From the NCBI GenBank assembly GCA_947588955.1, contig CANPYX010000019.1, positions 1 through 44,145 on the forward strand: a stretch of 44,145 nucleotides of DNA, in the 5' to 3' direction. The stretch's first letter is position 1; each line of letters opens with the position of its first letter. A program made the position numbers and the translations under genes. The stretch comes from an uncultured Oscillospiraceae bacterium (lineage in GTDB: Bacteria > Bacillota > Clostridia > Oscillospirales > Oscillospiraceae). The notes under the pieces are model-generated. The model was not told the origin of the DNA and did no database searches. It saw only the letters and a program-made list of their open reading frames with translations. Shown one piece after another: positions 21,711 to 30,214 of the stretch.

Positions 21711-23210
21711 ATGCGCAGAGAGACATCACGTGCCGCGCCGCAGGTGGGGGAGAACTCGCCTGTGACGGTGGCGGCGGTGGAGAAGGTATTTGAAAACTGC
21801 TACGACTTTGAATCAAGGGAGCTGCTCATCGGGGGCGCGCCGGGGAGGACGGCGCGGCTTTGCTTCATTGACGGGCTGGTATCCGGCTCGGACGTGGCGG
21901 AACAGGTGATAAAGCCCCTTACGGACCCGGAGCGGTTCGGGGGGTGCAAGGGCGCCGGGGAGGTAATAGCCATGCTCCTGGGCGGGTCGGTGTACGTCTA
22001 CACCGCCAAGAGCAGGACGCAGCTGGGGGACCTGGCGGGGGATCTGCTCAACGGCTTCTGCGCCCTCATATTCGACGCGGAGCGCACGGCGGTGACCTTT
22101 GAGGTCAAGAGCCAGCAGAGGCGGAGCGTGGAAGCGCCCAAGGAGGAAAAGGTGGTGAAGGGCGCAAAGGACGCCTTTGTGGAGACGATGAAGATAAACA
22201 CCACCCTGGTGCGCCGAAAGCTTCGGAACCCGCATTTGAAGATAAAGGAATATAGCCTTGGCACGCGGGCGGACACGGCGGCGACGCTCATATACATCGA
22301 GGGCTTCACCAACGAGGGGATTGTCGCCGAGGCGGAGCGGAGGCTTTCGAATATAAACGTGGAGGGGGCGCTTACAAGCGCCGCCATTGAGGAAAACATC
22401 GTGGACAACCCCAGATCCCCCTTCCCCCAGGTGATAACCACCGAGAGGTCGGACAAGTTCTGCATGAACATCCTGGAGGGGCGCGTGGGGATGCTCGTGG
22501 ACGGCCTGCCCCTGGGTTTTTTGGCTCCGGGAACGTTTTCGCAGTTCATGAAGGTGCCGGAGGACCACTCTGGGCACTTTATCGTCGCCTCCTGCCTGAC
22601 GCTGCTCCGATACCTCGCCGTGGCTCTGACGCTCCTGGCGCCGGCGTTTTACGTGGCGGTGGCGATGTACCACCAGGAGATGATACCCACCCGCCTCATG
22701 CAGTCCATGATAGAGGCGAAGCAGCAGGTGCCCTTCCCCACGGCGGCGGAGGCGATAATGATGCTCCTGGCCTTTGAGCTTTTGCAGGAGGCAGGGATAC
22801 GGCTGCCAAGCCCCATAGGGGAGACGGTGTCCATAATCGGCGCACTCATCGTGGGGCAGTCGGCGGTGGAGGCGAGCGTAGTGTCGCCGGTGGTAGTGGT
22901 GGTGATAGCCCTGGCGGGGATAGCCGGGTACACCATGCCCAACCTGGATATGGGCTCGGCGCTGAGGCTGTGCAGGTTCCTGCTGGTCCTCGCCGCCATA
23001 GCGCTGGGTATGTTCGGTGTGGCGCTGGGGTGCGCGCTTTTGGTCTATCACCTGTCGTCCCTGGAGAGCTACGGCGTGCCGTATATGTCCCCCTTCGCCG
23101 GGAGCGAGGGAAGGCACGTATCCCGTGCGCTTTTCAGGCACAGCATGACGGACAAAAAGGATCGGGAGCCGGAGCTGAAGACCGGCGGCGGAGGGGAGGC
23201 AAAGCTGTGA
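21711..23210 (+). CDS. Spore germination protein, GerA/GerKA family (A subunit)
   Basis: 499-residue A subunit of a nutrient germinant receptor in the spore inner membrane. The soluble N-terminal part has GGAPGRTARLCFIDGLVSG and the family block FPQVITTERSDKFCMNILEGRVGMLVDG; a membrane domain at about 299-460 follows with IPTRLMQSM and FELLQEAGIRLP. The frame is open back to 21588, but ATG 21711 is chosen because GGGTGATGAT precedes it and the upstream part is AT-rich and unlike the family. It overlaps the next gene by 4 bases. Confidence 0.93.
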   Translation: MRRETSRAAPQVGENSPVTVAAVEKVFENCYDFESRELLIGGAPGRTARLCFIDGLVSGSDVAEQVIKPLTDPERFGGCKGAGEVIAMLLGGSVYVYTAKSRTQLGDLAGDLLNGFCALIFDAERTAVTFEVKSQQRRSVEAPKEEKVVKGAKDAFVETMKINTTLVRRKLRNPHLKIKEYSLGTRADTAATLIYIEGFTNEGIVAEAERRLSNINVEGALTSAAIEENIVDNPRSPFPQVITTERSDKFCMNILEGRVGMLVDGLPLGFLAPGTFSQFMKVPEDHSGHFIVASCLTLLRYLAVALTLLAPAFYVAVAMYHQEMIPTRLMQSMIEAKQQVPFPTAAEAIMMLLAFELLQEAGIRLPSPIGETVSIIGALIVGQSAVEASVVSPVVVVVIALAGIAGYTMPNLDMGSALRLCRFLLVLAAIALGMFGVALGCALLVYHLSSLESYGVPYMSPFAGSEGRHVSRALFRHSMTDKKDREPELKTGGGGEAKL

Positions 23211-24409
23211 AAAGAGCGGTTTTTCTTTCACTGGCGGTGTGCCTTGCCCTGACGGGCTGTTCCTCAGGGCTCACCATTTTTTCCAACTACCGAAGGCTTG
23301 AGATGATCGAGCTTGTGCGCACCGTCACCGTGGACGCGGCGGAGGACGGGGTAAACGTGTCCATCTGCGGCACCGCCGGCGAGAAGCAGGAGGCGCGGAT
23401 GTACCAAAACACCGGCCCCTCCATCGGCGTCGCCATGAACGAGCTCACGCTTATGCCCTTGGGCAGGCAGGCGATACTCTCCCACACGGAGAGTATGCTC
23501 ATAGGCGAGGACGCCGCCAAAACGCGGCTTGACGAGGTTTTGGATTACGTGGAACGCTTTTCGGAAATGCGCCTTGACACGGGGCTGTTCATCGTCCGGG
23601 ACGGCACCGCCCTGGACCTTGTCTCCGGCGTCGCCGGAAAGGAGACCCCCGCGGCGGATGTGGTGGCGGGACTTGCGGAGAACATGCCCAAGGTTGGGGA
23701 GGGGTACGTCTTCTCCTGTCGGGAGATCGCGGCGTCGCTTTCGGAAAACGGCTGCGCCCTCATCCAGTGCGTCCGGGGCGAGAAGGAGGAGAAGCTCTTT
23801 GAGGACCGGGGAGACTTGAACATCAAGCCCGCGGGCTTCGCCGTCATGCTCCCCGATTCCACCGCCGGATACCTGACGGAGGAGGAGACGCTGGGCGCCA
23901 TGCTGATTTTGGGGAAATACGAGTCCCACAACCTGGACGTTCCCGTGGAGGACGCGGTGCTCACGGTGTCAGTGGACCTGGTAAAGCCAAAAATACGCCC
24001 TGTTTTTTCCGACAGCGGGGAGCTGGAGAGGATACGGCTGGAGTTGGAGCTTCAGTCCAACCTTGTGAGTATGGACGGGCTGGCAGACCTACGGGACGAA
24101 AAGCTCCGGCGCAAGGTGGAGGAAAAGCTTTCGGAGCTCATGGGCGGGGCGCTGGAAAAGGTATTGGAGCGGGAGAGGACGCTGGGGCTCGATTTTCTGG
24201 ACCTGGAGGGCATATGCGAGCGGCGGGAGCCGATAAAGATGGAGGATATGCCCCAACGCTGGGAGGACATTTTTACCGCCCTGCCCGTGGACGTGAGCGT
24301 GAAAAGCGTGCTCATGCGCACCTATGACATCATCGACCCGCCGGAGATAAGCGGAAAGGAGGAGGGAAGTCCGTGGGAAAAACTGACAGAATCACTGAGA
24401 GGCAGCTGA
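23207..24409 (+). CDS. Spore germination lipoprotein, Ger(x)C family (C subunit)
   Basis: 400-residue lipoprotein, C subunit of the receptor. It begins at GTG 23207, with GAGGGGAGG 7 bases upstream and the GerA stop overlapping. Signal peptide VKRAVFLSLAVCLALTGC with lipobox LTGC. Ger(x)C features: an early RRLEMIELVRTVTVD block, GETPAADVV-like middle region, and a C-terminal domain with helical LRRKVEEKLSELM and the final WEDIFTALPVDVSVKSVL block. An open frame extends further upstream inside gerA and is not used. The last 37 bases overlap gerB. Confidence 0.92.
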   Translation: MKRAVFLSLAVCLALTGCSSGLTIFSNYRRLEMIELVRTVTVDAAEDGVNVSICGTAGEKQEARMYQNTGPSIGVAMNELTLMPLGRQAILSHTESMLIGEDAAKTRLDEVLDYVERFSEMRLDTGLFIVRDGTALDLVSGVAGKETPAADVVAGLAENMPKVGEGYVFSCREIAASLSENGCALIQCVRGEKEEKLFEDRGDLNIKPAGFAVMLPDSTAGYLTEEETLGAMLILGKYESHNLDVPVEDAVLTVSVDLVKPKIRPVFSDSGELERIRLELELQSNLVSMDGLADLRDEKLRRKVEEKLSELMGGALEKVLERERTLGLDFLDLEGICERREPIKMEDMPQRWEDIFTALPVDVSVKSVLMRTYDIIDPPEISGKEEGSPWEKLTESLRGS

Positions 24410-25461
24410 GGGTACTGCTGTTTGTAAGCCTGCTGTCGCCGATGATACGCATACTGCCCTCCGCCGCCGTCATGCTGGGGGGCAGGGCGGCGTGGCTTTC
24501 GCCCATTGCCGCCTTTGCCGCGGGAGCGGCGCTGCTGGCGCTCACAAGGGCGCTGAGGAAAAACGCCCCGGAGGGGCTGGGGCTCCAGGATATGGCGATG
24601 CTGGGTCTGGGTCCCGTGGCGGGGCGAGTCTTTGGGGTGCTGAGCGCCCTGTGGCTCACCTATTACGGGGGCTTTCTGGCGCGTTCGGCGGCGGAAAGGC
24701 TTCTCTCCACCGTCTACCCCAACGGGAACACGCCGGTGTTCATCGTGGTGATGCTCCTGGCGGCGGTGCTGACGGCTTCGGGGCTCACAAAGACCGTCTC
24801 GCGCACGGCGGAGGTGCTTATGCCCATACTTTTGGGGGTCATAGCGGTGGTGCTGGTCTTCGCCGCGCCCGACATATCCGCCGAAAACCTTCTGCCGGTG
24901 ACCTACCGAAGCTGGCGGGACATTTTGTACGGCGCGGCGCCCATCTTCAACGTGACGGCGGGCTTCGGGTATTTCCTGTTCCTGCGGGGACACGTCACGG
25001 CGGAAAGGGCGGTGCGGCCCACCGCGTTCCCCTGGCTTGCGATACTGTCCCTCATTGCCCTCGCGGTGACGTTTTTCACCCTGGGGACGCTGGGGGAGAG
25101 CCTTTCCATCACCATGGAGAACGCCTTTTTCATGGTGATACGCAACATCAAGGTCTTCGGCGTCATCGAGCGCGTGGAGGCGGTGGTGGTGGCGATATGG
25201 ATAGTGACGGACTTCATATTCCTCACGTCGATACTGATGATAGTGGCGGAGATCTGGAAAACCGTCACGGGGGTCAAACGCCGCTCCTTCTTCGTGCCGC
25301 CCACCGCCATACTCTCCGGCGCCGCGGCGTTTTTGACGGCGAGGGACGCCTTTGAGTTCCTGCGCCTTTCGGAGTTCATCGTGCCGGCGATAAGCCTTGC
25401 GTTCACTGTTGTGCTGATCCCCGCCGTCATGGCGGTGGGAAAGCTGAGAAAGAAATACTGA
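24373..25461 (+). CDS. Spore germination permease-like protein, GerB/GerKB family (B subunit)
   Basis: 362-residue integral membrane B subunit, amino-acid/polyamine/organocation-type fold with about ten helices, thought to bind the germinant. It starts at GTG 24373, preceded by a GGAGGAGGGAAG ribosome binding site, and overlaps gerC. The N-terminal DRITERQLRVLLFVSLLSPM is typical of the endospore germination permeases; SAAERLLSTVYPN and FPWLAILSLIALAV lie in the predicted helices. The gene order A-C-B differs from Bacillus gerA (A-B-C) and matches many Clostridia. Confidence 0.92.
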   Translation: MGKTDRITERQLRVLLFVSLLSPMIRILPSAAVMLGGRAAWLSPIAAFAAGAALLALTRALRKNAPEGLGLQDMAMLGLGPVAGRVFGVLSALWLTYYGGFLARSAAERLLSTVYPNGNTPVFIVVMLLAAVLTASGLTKTVSRTAEVLMPILLGVIAVVLVFAAPDISAENLLPVTYRSWRDILYGAAPIFNVTAGFGYFLFLRGHVTAERAVRPTAFPWLAILSLIALAVTFFTLGTLGESLSITMENAFFMVIRNIKVFGVIERVEAVVVAIWIVTDFIFLTSILMIVAEIWKTVTGVKRRSFFVPPTAILSGAAAFLTARDAFEFLRLSEFIVPAISLAFTVVLIPAVMAVGKLRKKY

Positions 25462-25471
25462 GGTGATAAAA

Positions 25472-26149
25472 ATGGACAGAAAAAAGCTCACGGCGTCGCT
25501 TTTGGCGGTCTTTGCCGTGAACGTGCTCCTTATTTGTTTGTTCCAGGCGGCGCCCGACGCCTACGCCGAGAGCTGGAAGCGCGGGTCCTCCGGGGAGACG
25601 GTGAAGAAGATACAGCAGCGCCTCTCCGATTGGGGCTACTACTCCGGCGCGGCGGACGGGATATACGGCTCCCGCACCGAGGAGGCGGTAAAGCGGTTCC
25701 AGAAGAAAAACGGGCTGACGCCCGACGGCGTCGCGGGTCCCGCGACCTTGGCGGCGATAGGTCTGCCCTCCGGCTCCTCCGGCGGGAGCGCCGGCGGCTC
25801 GGCGGACCTCAACCTTCTGGCGCGGCTCATATCCGCCGAGGCCCGCGGCGAGCCCTACTCCGGGCAGGTGGCGGTGGGGGCGGTGGTGCTCAACCGCATG
25901 GAGCACCCCTCCTTCCCCTCCACCATGTCCGGAGTCATATACCAGAAGGGCGCCTTCTCCTGCCTGGACGACGGGCAGTTCAACGAGCCCGTGGCGGAGA
26001 GCGCCTACCGGGCGGCGCGGGAGGCGCTGAACGGCTGGGACCCCTCCGGCGGGGCGATATATTATTTCAACCCCGCCACGGCGACCAGCAAGTGGATATG
26101 GTCAAGGCCGCAGCTCGTGACCATAGGAAAGCACCGCTTCTGCAAATAG
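25472..26149 (+). CDS. sleB: SleB-like spore cortex-lytic enzyme
   Basis: 225-residue exported hydrolase of spore-specific cortex peptidoglycan (muramic-lactam lytic transglycosylase type in SleB). Signal peptide to about residue 32 (cleavage after AYA), a peptidoglycan-binding domain (about 35-97: SSGETVKKIQQRL, DGIYGSRTEEAVKRFQ, DGVAGPATLAAI), a Gly/Ser linker, then the SleB hydrolase-2 domain (about 112-225) with ISAEARGE holding the catalytic Glu and GAIYYFNPATATSKW. ATG 25472 is preferred to GTG 25463 since AGGTGAT is well placed before it. It lies 10 bases after gerB, so receptor and cortex enzyme form one operon. No ypeB follows. Confidence 0.92.
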   Translation: MDRKKLTASLLAVFAVNVLLICLFQAAPDAYAESWKRGSSGETVKKIQQRLSDWGYYSGAADGIYGSRTEEAVKRFQKKNGLTPDGVAGPATLAAIGLPSGSSGGSAGGSADLNLLARLISAEARGEPYSGQVAVGAVVLNRMEHPSFPSTMSGVIYQKGAFSCLDDGQFNEPVAESAYRAAREALNGWDPSGGAIYYFNPATATSKWIWSRPQLVTIGKHRFCK

Positions 26150-26177
26150 CGTTTACGAATCTTAAAGGGAGATTATA

Positions 26178-27110
26178 TCACTCCGCGAAAAGCGGGGTGG
26201 AGAGGTACCTGTCGCCGGTGTCGGGCAGGAGGGCGACCACGGTTTTTCCGGCGTACTCCGGCTTTTTCGCAAGCTCCAGGGCGGCGTGGAGGGCGGCGCC
26301 GGAGGAGATGCCCACCAAAACGCCCTCCTTTTTGCCGATGAGCCTGCCGGCGGCAAAGGCGTCCTCGGCGCTGACGCGGACTATCTCGTCATAAATTTCG
26401 GTGTTCAGCACCTCCGGGACAAAGCCCGCGCCGATGCCCTGTATCTTGTGGGGGCCCGCCTGTCCGCCGGAGAGCACCGGGGAGGCGTCCGGCTCCACAG
26501 CCACCACGCGGACAGAGGGTTTTTTACCCTTCAGGTACTCACCCACGCCGGTCACCGTTCCGCCGGTGCCAACGCCCGCCACAAACACGTCCACCTCGCC
26601 GTCGGTGTCCTCCCATATCTCGGGACCCGTGGTGGAGCGGTGGATGGCGGGGTTGGCGGGGTTGACGAACTGCCCGGGAATAAAGGAATCCGGCAGCTCG
26701 CGGGCAAGCTCCTCCGCCTTTGCTATGGCGCCCTTCATGCCCTTTGCGCCCTCGGTGAGCACAAGCTCCGCGCCGTAGGCGCGCATCAGCTGACGGCGCT
26801 CCACGGACATGGTCTCCGGCATGACGATTATGGTGCGGTAGCCCCTGGCGGCGGCGACGGCGGCAAGCCCTATGCCGGTGTTGCCGGAGGTGGGCTCGAT
26901 TATGACGGAGCCCGGCTTCAGCGCGCCCCGCGCCTCGGCGTCGTCTATCATCGCCTTCGCGACCCTGTCCTTCACAGAGCCCGCGGGGTTAAAATACTCA
27001 AGCTTTACCAGGACCCTGGCGCCAAGCCCCTGGGCCTTTTCGATGTTCGTGATCTCCAAAAGCGGAGTTTTGCCGATGAGCTCATCGGCGGAGCGGTAGA
27101 TTTTGGACAT
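26178..27110 (-). CDS. cysK: Cysteine synthase (O-acetylserine sulfhydrylase)
   Basis: 310-residue PLP enzyme that makes cysteine from O-acetylserine and sulfide. The PLP lysine lies in [11 protein letters not shown] (residues 41-51), the asparagine loop TSGNTG is at about 74-79, [10 protein letters not shown] binds the phosphate, and the C-terminal GISSGAA and [12 protein letters not shown] are diagnostic of CysK rather than cystathionine beta-synthase. Divergent from an Rrf2 regulator; the probable promoter overlaps an inverted repeat, and the leader would contain repeat copy 2. It converges on sleB with no clear terminator between them. Confidence 0.96.
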   Translation of the reverse strand: MSKIYRSADELIGKTPLLEITNIEKAQGLGARVLVKLEYFNPAGSVKDRVAKAMIDDAEARGALKPGSVIIEPTSGNTGIGLAAVAAARGYRTIIVMPETMSVERRQLMRAYGAELVLTEGAKGMKGAIAKAEELARELPDSFIPGQFVNPANPAIHRSTTGPEIWEDTDGEVDVFVAGVGTGGTVTGVGEYLKGKKPSVRVVAVEPDASPVLSGGQAGPHKIQGIGAGFVPEVLNTEIYDEIVRVSAEDAFAAGRLIGKKEGVLVGISSGAALHAALELAKKPEYAGKTVVALLPDTGDRYLSTPLFAE

Positions 27111-27153
27111 GATTTTTTCCTCCTTGAAATTAGCCGCGCCATCGGGCGCTTTA

Positions 27154-27312
27154 TACTAATATCTAATTAAAATAAGCCATTCGCGCCGGTCTTTTTCGCG
27201 CCATGCCGCGTCAGCCGCCTTGGAAATACATACAGTATTCCCTGCGGCGCCTTCCTTGCCTGACGCGAAAAATACTCGCCGCTCGGTGTCTCCTTTTAAA
27301 AAGATATTAGTA
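27154..27312. repeat. 159-bp repeat element with terminal inverted repeats, copy 2
   Basis: Same length and orientation as copy 1, 8 substitutions. Ends TACTAATATC and GATATTAGTA are inverted. Inside, TTTTTCGCG (27192-27200) can pair with CGCGAAAAA (27264-27272), CGCGTCAG (27207-27214) alternatively with CTGACGCG (27260-27267), and GGAAATAC (27222-27229) with GTATTCC (27235-27241). It fills most of the presumed cysK leader. Confidence 0.9.
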
Positions 27313-27331
27313 TTATTATTTTATGTGTTAA
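27304..27331 (-). promoter_or_regulatory. Possible cysK promoter
   Basis: On the minus strand: TTAACA (27331-27326), 16-base spacer, TAATAT (27309-27304). The -10 lies within the terminal repeat of element copy 2 and the -35 overlaps the inverted repeat at 27329-27353. Moderate match only. Confidence 0.35.
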
Positions 27332-27353
27332 ACCTATCTTTGTGATAGGTTTA
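27329..27353. promoter_or_regulatory. Inverted repeat, candidate operator for the Rrf2 regulator
   Basis: TAAACCTATC, 5 bases, GATAGGTTTA: a perfect 10-bp inverted repeat in the cysK-rrf2 divergent region, overlapping the possible cysK -35. Position and symmetry fit the binding site of a dimeric regulator such as the Rrf2 protein encoded next door. Confidence 0.5.
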
Positions 27354-27407
27354 TAGGGATTATAGCGCCGGCGGGAGAGTTTGTCAAGCGGTTTTGCAAA
27401 TATTTTA

Positions 27408-27436
27408 TTGAAAAACCACAAACCCCGCTGTATAAT
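27408..27436 (+). promoter_or_regulatory. Promoter of the Rrf2 regulator gene
   Basis: TTGAAA (27408-27413), 17-base spacer, TATAAT (27431-27436); near consensus. Confidence 0.75.
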
Positions 27437-27466
27437 GGGTTTATTCGATTTTGGGGGTGGTTTTCT

Positions 27467-27898
27467 GTGCCCATGATTTCCACCAAGGGGCGGTACGCCC
27501 TGCGGGTGATGGTCGATATGGCGGAGCACGCGGGGGAGGGGTACCTGCCTCTGCGGGACATCGCCCAAAGGCAGGAGATCTCAGAGAAGTATTTGGAGAG
27601 CATACTGAAGACGCTGGTGAAGAACAGGCTCCTTTCGGGTCTGCGTGGGAAGGGCGGCGGTTACAGGCTGACCCGTGCGCCGGAGGACTACACCGTGGAG
27701 GAGATACTGCGGCTCACCGAGGATTCCCTGGCGCCGGTGGCGTGCCTTGAGGAGGACGCCGAGCCCTGTCCCCGCGCCTCGCACTGCCGGACCCTGGGGC
27801 TGTGGACGGGGCTTTACGGGGTCATCGAAAAGTATTTGAGCTCCGTGACCCTCGCCGACCTCATAGCCGGCTCCGACGGGGGAAATTACGTCATCTGA
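27467..27898 (+). CDS. Rrf2-family transcriptional regulator, IscR/CymR-like
   Basis: 143-residue winged-helix regulator. MISTKGRYALRVMVDMAEH is the family start, followed by the recognition helix region (about 28-45) and the wing GLRGKGGGYRLTR (58-70). It has three Cys at 93, 101 and 107, roughly where IscR has its three [2Fe-2S] ligands but with wider first spacing; CymR lacks them. Adjacent cysK suggests control by cysteine or Fe-S status. Start GTG 27467 has GGGGGTGG 6 bases before; ATG 27473 is the alternative. Confidence 0.88.
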   Translation: MPMISTKGRYALRVMVDMAEHAGEGYLPLRDIAQRQEISEKYLESILKTLVKNRLLSGLRGKGGGYRLTRAPEDYTVEEILRLTEDSLAPVACLEEDAEPCPRASHCRTLGLWTGLYGVIEKYLSSVTLADLIAGSDGGNYVI

Positions 27899-27917
27899 AC
27901 GACATGCGCGATAAGCC

Positions 27918-27946
27918 TTGACCGGCGAAGGCGGCGGGGGTATAAT
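27918..27946 (+). promoter_or_regulatory. Promoter of the PAP2-HD-mnmA operon
   Basis: TTGACC (27918-27923), 17-base spacer, TATAAT (27941-27946), near consensus, 20 bases past the Rrf2 gene. Confidence 0.75.
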
Positions 27947-28012
27947 AGCTTCATTCCGTCACAAATGGGCTGTGCTTTTTTCAGTCCGGCGAAAAGTAAG
28001 GAGGGAATTTGT

Positions 28013-28573
28013 TTGAACCTGTTTGAAATAGGGCTTTTGGACGCGGTGCAGAACATAAGGACGCCCTTCGGGGATTGGTTCATGCCGCTTGTAACGAAGC
28101 TGGGCGACGGGGGGATATTCTGGATAATCGCCACTGTCGCGCTGCTCATCTTTCCAAGGACCCGCAGGCTGGGGTTTGCGTGCGCCGTGGCGCTGATAAT
28201 AGACGTGGCGCTGTGCAACGGGCTCATAAAGAACCTGGTGGCGCGGACCCGGCCCTACGTAGTGAATCCGGACATAGTCCTTTTGATACCGAAGCCGGGG
28301 GAGTTCTCCTTCCCCTCGGGTCACGCGGCGGCGTCCTTCACCTTTGTGGGGGCGCTGTACTTCAGCAGATCAAGGCTCTGGATACCCTCCTGCGTGCTGG
28401 CGGCAGTCGTCGCCTTCTCCAGGATATATCTTTATGTGCACTACCCCACCGACATTCTCGGAGGGATAGTTTTCGGGGTCCTTTTCGGATTCCTGGGCGC
28501 GCTTCTGGCGCGAAAGCTCACGGAGCTTATTAAAAAGAAAAGGGGTGCTTCTGATGGTCCCGACGCCGAGTGA
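28013..28573 (+). CDS. PAP2-family membrane phosphatase
   Basis: 186-residue integral membrane lipid or undecaprenyl-pyrophosphate phosphatase type. All three PAP2 signature pieces are seen: KNLVARTRPY (KX6RP), FPSGHAA (PSGH) and SRIYLYVHYPTD (SRX5HX3D), within about five helices; the catalytic site faces outside by family topology. TTG start 28013 is chosen because AAGGAGGG lies 7 bases before it; an upstream ATG at 27965 would give an atypical extension and place the ribosome binding site inside the gene. It overlaps the next gene by 20 bases. Confidence 0.87.
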   Translation: MNLFEIGLLDAVQNIRTPFGDWFMPLVTKLGDGGIFWIIATVALLIFPRTRRLGFACAVALIIDVALCNGLIKNLVARTRPYVVNPDIVLLIPKPGEFSFPSGHAAASFTFVGALYFSRSRLWIPSCVLAAVVAFSRIYLYVHYPTDILGGIVFGVLFGFLGALLARKLTELIKKKRGASDGPDAE

Positions 28574-29111
28574 GGCTTACGAGATAACGAAAAAGTACAA
28601 CGAGGGCGAGTTCCACCTCTCCCACGCGCGCATCGTGGGGGACGTGATGGAGTGGTACGCCAAAAATCTGGGCTTTGGCGCCGAGGCGGACTACTGGAAG
28701 GCGGTGGGGCTTCTCCACGACGTGGATTTTGAGCTCTACCCGGAGCAGCACTGCCAAAAGGCTCCTGAGCTTCTCAGGGAGAACGGCGTTGACGAGTCCG
28801 TGATTCGCTCCGTTGTAAGTCACGGGTACGGCATATGCTCCGACGTAAAGCCTGAGCACACCATGGAGAAGGTTCTCTTTGCCGCGGACGAGCTGACGGG
28901 GCTCATCGGGGCCGTGGCGATCATGCGGCCGTCAAAGAGCGTCGGCGATCTGGAGGTAAAGTCCGTCAAGAAGAAATTCAAGGACAAAAAATTTGCCGCG
29001 GGCTGTGACCGGGAGGTCATCCAGCGGGGCGCGGAGGAGCTTGGCTGGACCCTGGACGAGCTCATTGAAAGGACGATCCTCGCCATGCGGGAAAGCCCCA
29101 ATGTCGCCTGA
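28554..29111 (+). CDS. HD-domain phosphohydrolase, unknown substrate
   Basis: 185-residue protein with the HD metal-binding layout: His24 in HLSHARIV, HD at 55-56 in GLLHDVDFE, His90 and Asp112 in AADELTGLIG. Such small HD proteins are often annotated as hydrolases, without known substrate. ATG 28554 with AGGGG 8 bases upstream is preferred to GTG 28545. It shares TGATG with mnmA, so the two are coupled. It lies in a run with a second HD enzyme (30215-30790). Confidence 0.82.
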   Translation: MVPTPSEAYEITKKYNEGEFHLSHARIVGDVMEWYAKNLGFGAEADYWKAVGLLHDVDFELYPEQHCQKAPELLRENGVDESVIRSVVSHGYGICSDVKPEHTMEKVLFAADELTGLIGAVAIMRPSKSVGDLEVKSVKKKFKDKKFAAGCDREVIQRGAEELGWTLDELIERTILAMRESPNVA

Positions 29112-30169
29112 TGGCAAGGGTCCTGGTGGCTATGAGCGGCGGGGTAGACTCCTCCGTCGCGGCGTATCTTTTGAAAAAACAGGGCTTTGACTGCGTGGGC
29201 GTCACCATGCGCCTTTACGACAACGCCCTTTTGGGGCTGGAGGGGGAGAGCACCTGCTGTTCCGTGGATGACGTGGAGGACGCGCGCTCCGTGTGCGCAA
29301 GGCTGGGGATACCCTTCCTCACGCTGGACCTGGCGTGTGAGTTCAAGTCTCATGTGATAGACAAGTTCGTTCGGGAATATGAGCTGGGCAGGACGCCCAA
29401 CCCCTGCATCGACTGCAACAGGTACATGAAGTTTTCCCGGCTCCTTGACTACGCCCGGACCGTGGAATGCGAATATATCGCCACGGGGCATTACGCCCGC
29501 AGGCTTGAGGGACCCGTGCTCAAAAAGGCGTATGACAGCTCAAAGGACCAGAGCTACGTGCTGGCGCAGCTCACGCCGGAGCAGCTTTCCCACACGCTTT
29601 TTCCCCTGGGCGAGCTCACCAAGAGCCAGGTGCGGGCTGTCGCTGAGGAACAGGGCTTTATCAATGCCCGCAAGAGGGAGAGCCAGGACATCTGCTTTGT
29701 GCCGGACGGGGATTACCTGGCGTTCATGGATCGCTTCACCGGCAGGAAAAGCGAGCCTGGGGCGCTGGTGGACGAGAGCGGAAGGGTGCTGGGGACCCAC
29801 CGGGGTGCGGCGGGTTACACCGTGGGACAGCGCCGCGGGCTTGGGATCGCGGCGGAGAGGCCGCTGTATGTCAAGTCCAAGGACATGGAGAATAATACCG
29901 TCACCGTGTGCTTTGAGGAGGGGCTTTACTCCCGCTCCTGCCGGGTGACGGATTTCAACTGGATAGTAAAGCCAGAGACGCTCCCCGTAAGCTGTACCGC
30001 GAAGCTCAGGTACAGGCAGAGGGAGGAGCCGTGCTCCGCCGGCGTTTTGGAAAACGGCGACGTGACGCTGAGCTTTGAAAAGCCCCAGAGGGCCGTCACC
30101 TGCGGGCAGGCGGCGGTGCTCTATCTGGGGGACACGGTTTTGGGCGGCGGGACCATAGCCTCGGCGTGA
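29111..30169 (+). CDS. mnmA: tRNA-specific 2-thiouridylase MnmA
   Basis: 352-residue enzyme that thiolates U34 of Lys, Glu and Gln tRNAs using sulfur passed from a cysteine desulfurase. The ATP-binding PP-loop SGGVDSS is at 9-15. Catalytic Cys are C102 (NPCIDCNRYMKF) and C195 (SQDICFV), and TVGQRRGLGI is in the central domain. An extra Cys99 makes a CxxC with C102, as in many Clostridia. No iscS-like gene is adjacent, although an IscR-like regulator lies 2 kb upstream. ATG overlaps the stop of the HD gene. Confidence 0.95.
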   Translation: MARVLVAMSGGVDSSVAAYLLKKQGFDCVGVTMRLYDNALLGLEGESTCCSVDDVEDARSVCARLGIPFLTLDLACEFKSHVIDKFVREYELGRTPNPCIDCNRYMKFSRLLDYARTVECEYIATGHYARRLEGPVLKKAYDSSKDQSYVLAQLTPEQLSHTLFPLGELTKSQVRAVAEEQGFINARKRESQDICFVPDGDYLAFMDRFTGRKSEPGALVDESGRVLGTHRGAAGYTVGQRRGLGIAAERPLYVKSKDMENNTVTVCFEEGLYSRSCRVTDFNWIVKPETLPVSCTAKLRYRQREEPCSAGVLENGDVTLSFEKPQRAVTCGQAAVLYLGDTVLGGGTIASA

Positions 30170-30214
30170 CGCCCACCGGCGGCAATTGTCCGGAGCCTGG
30201 AAAGGAGCGAATAT

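Noticed and set aside
21813-23231. 472-codon open frame opposite gerA, Arg/His rich
   Set aside because: Antisense shadow of a recognised gene.
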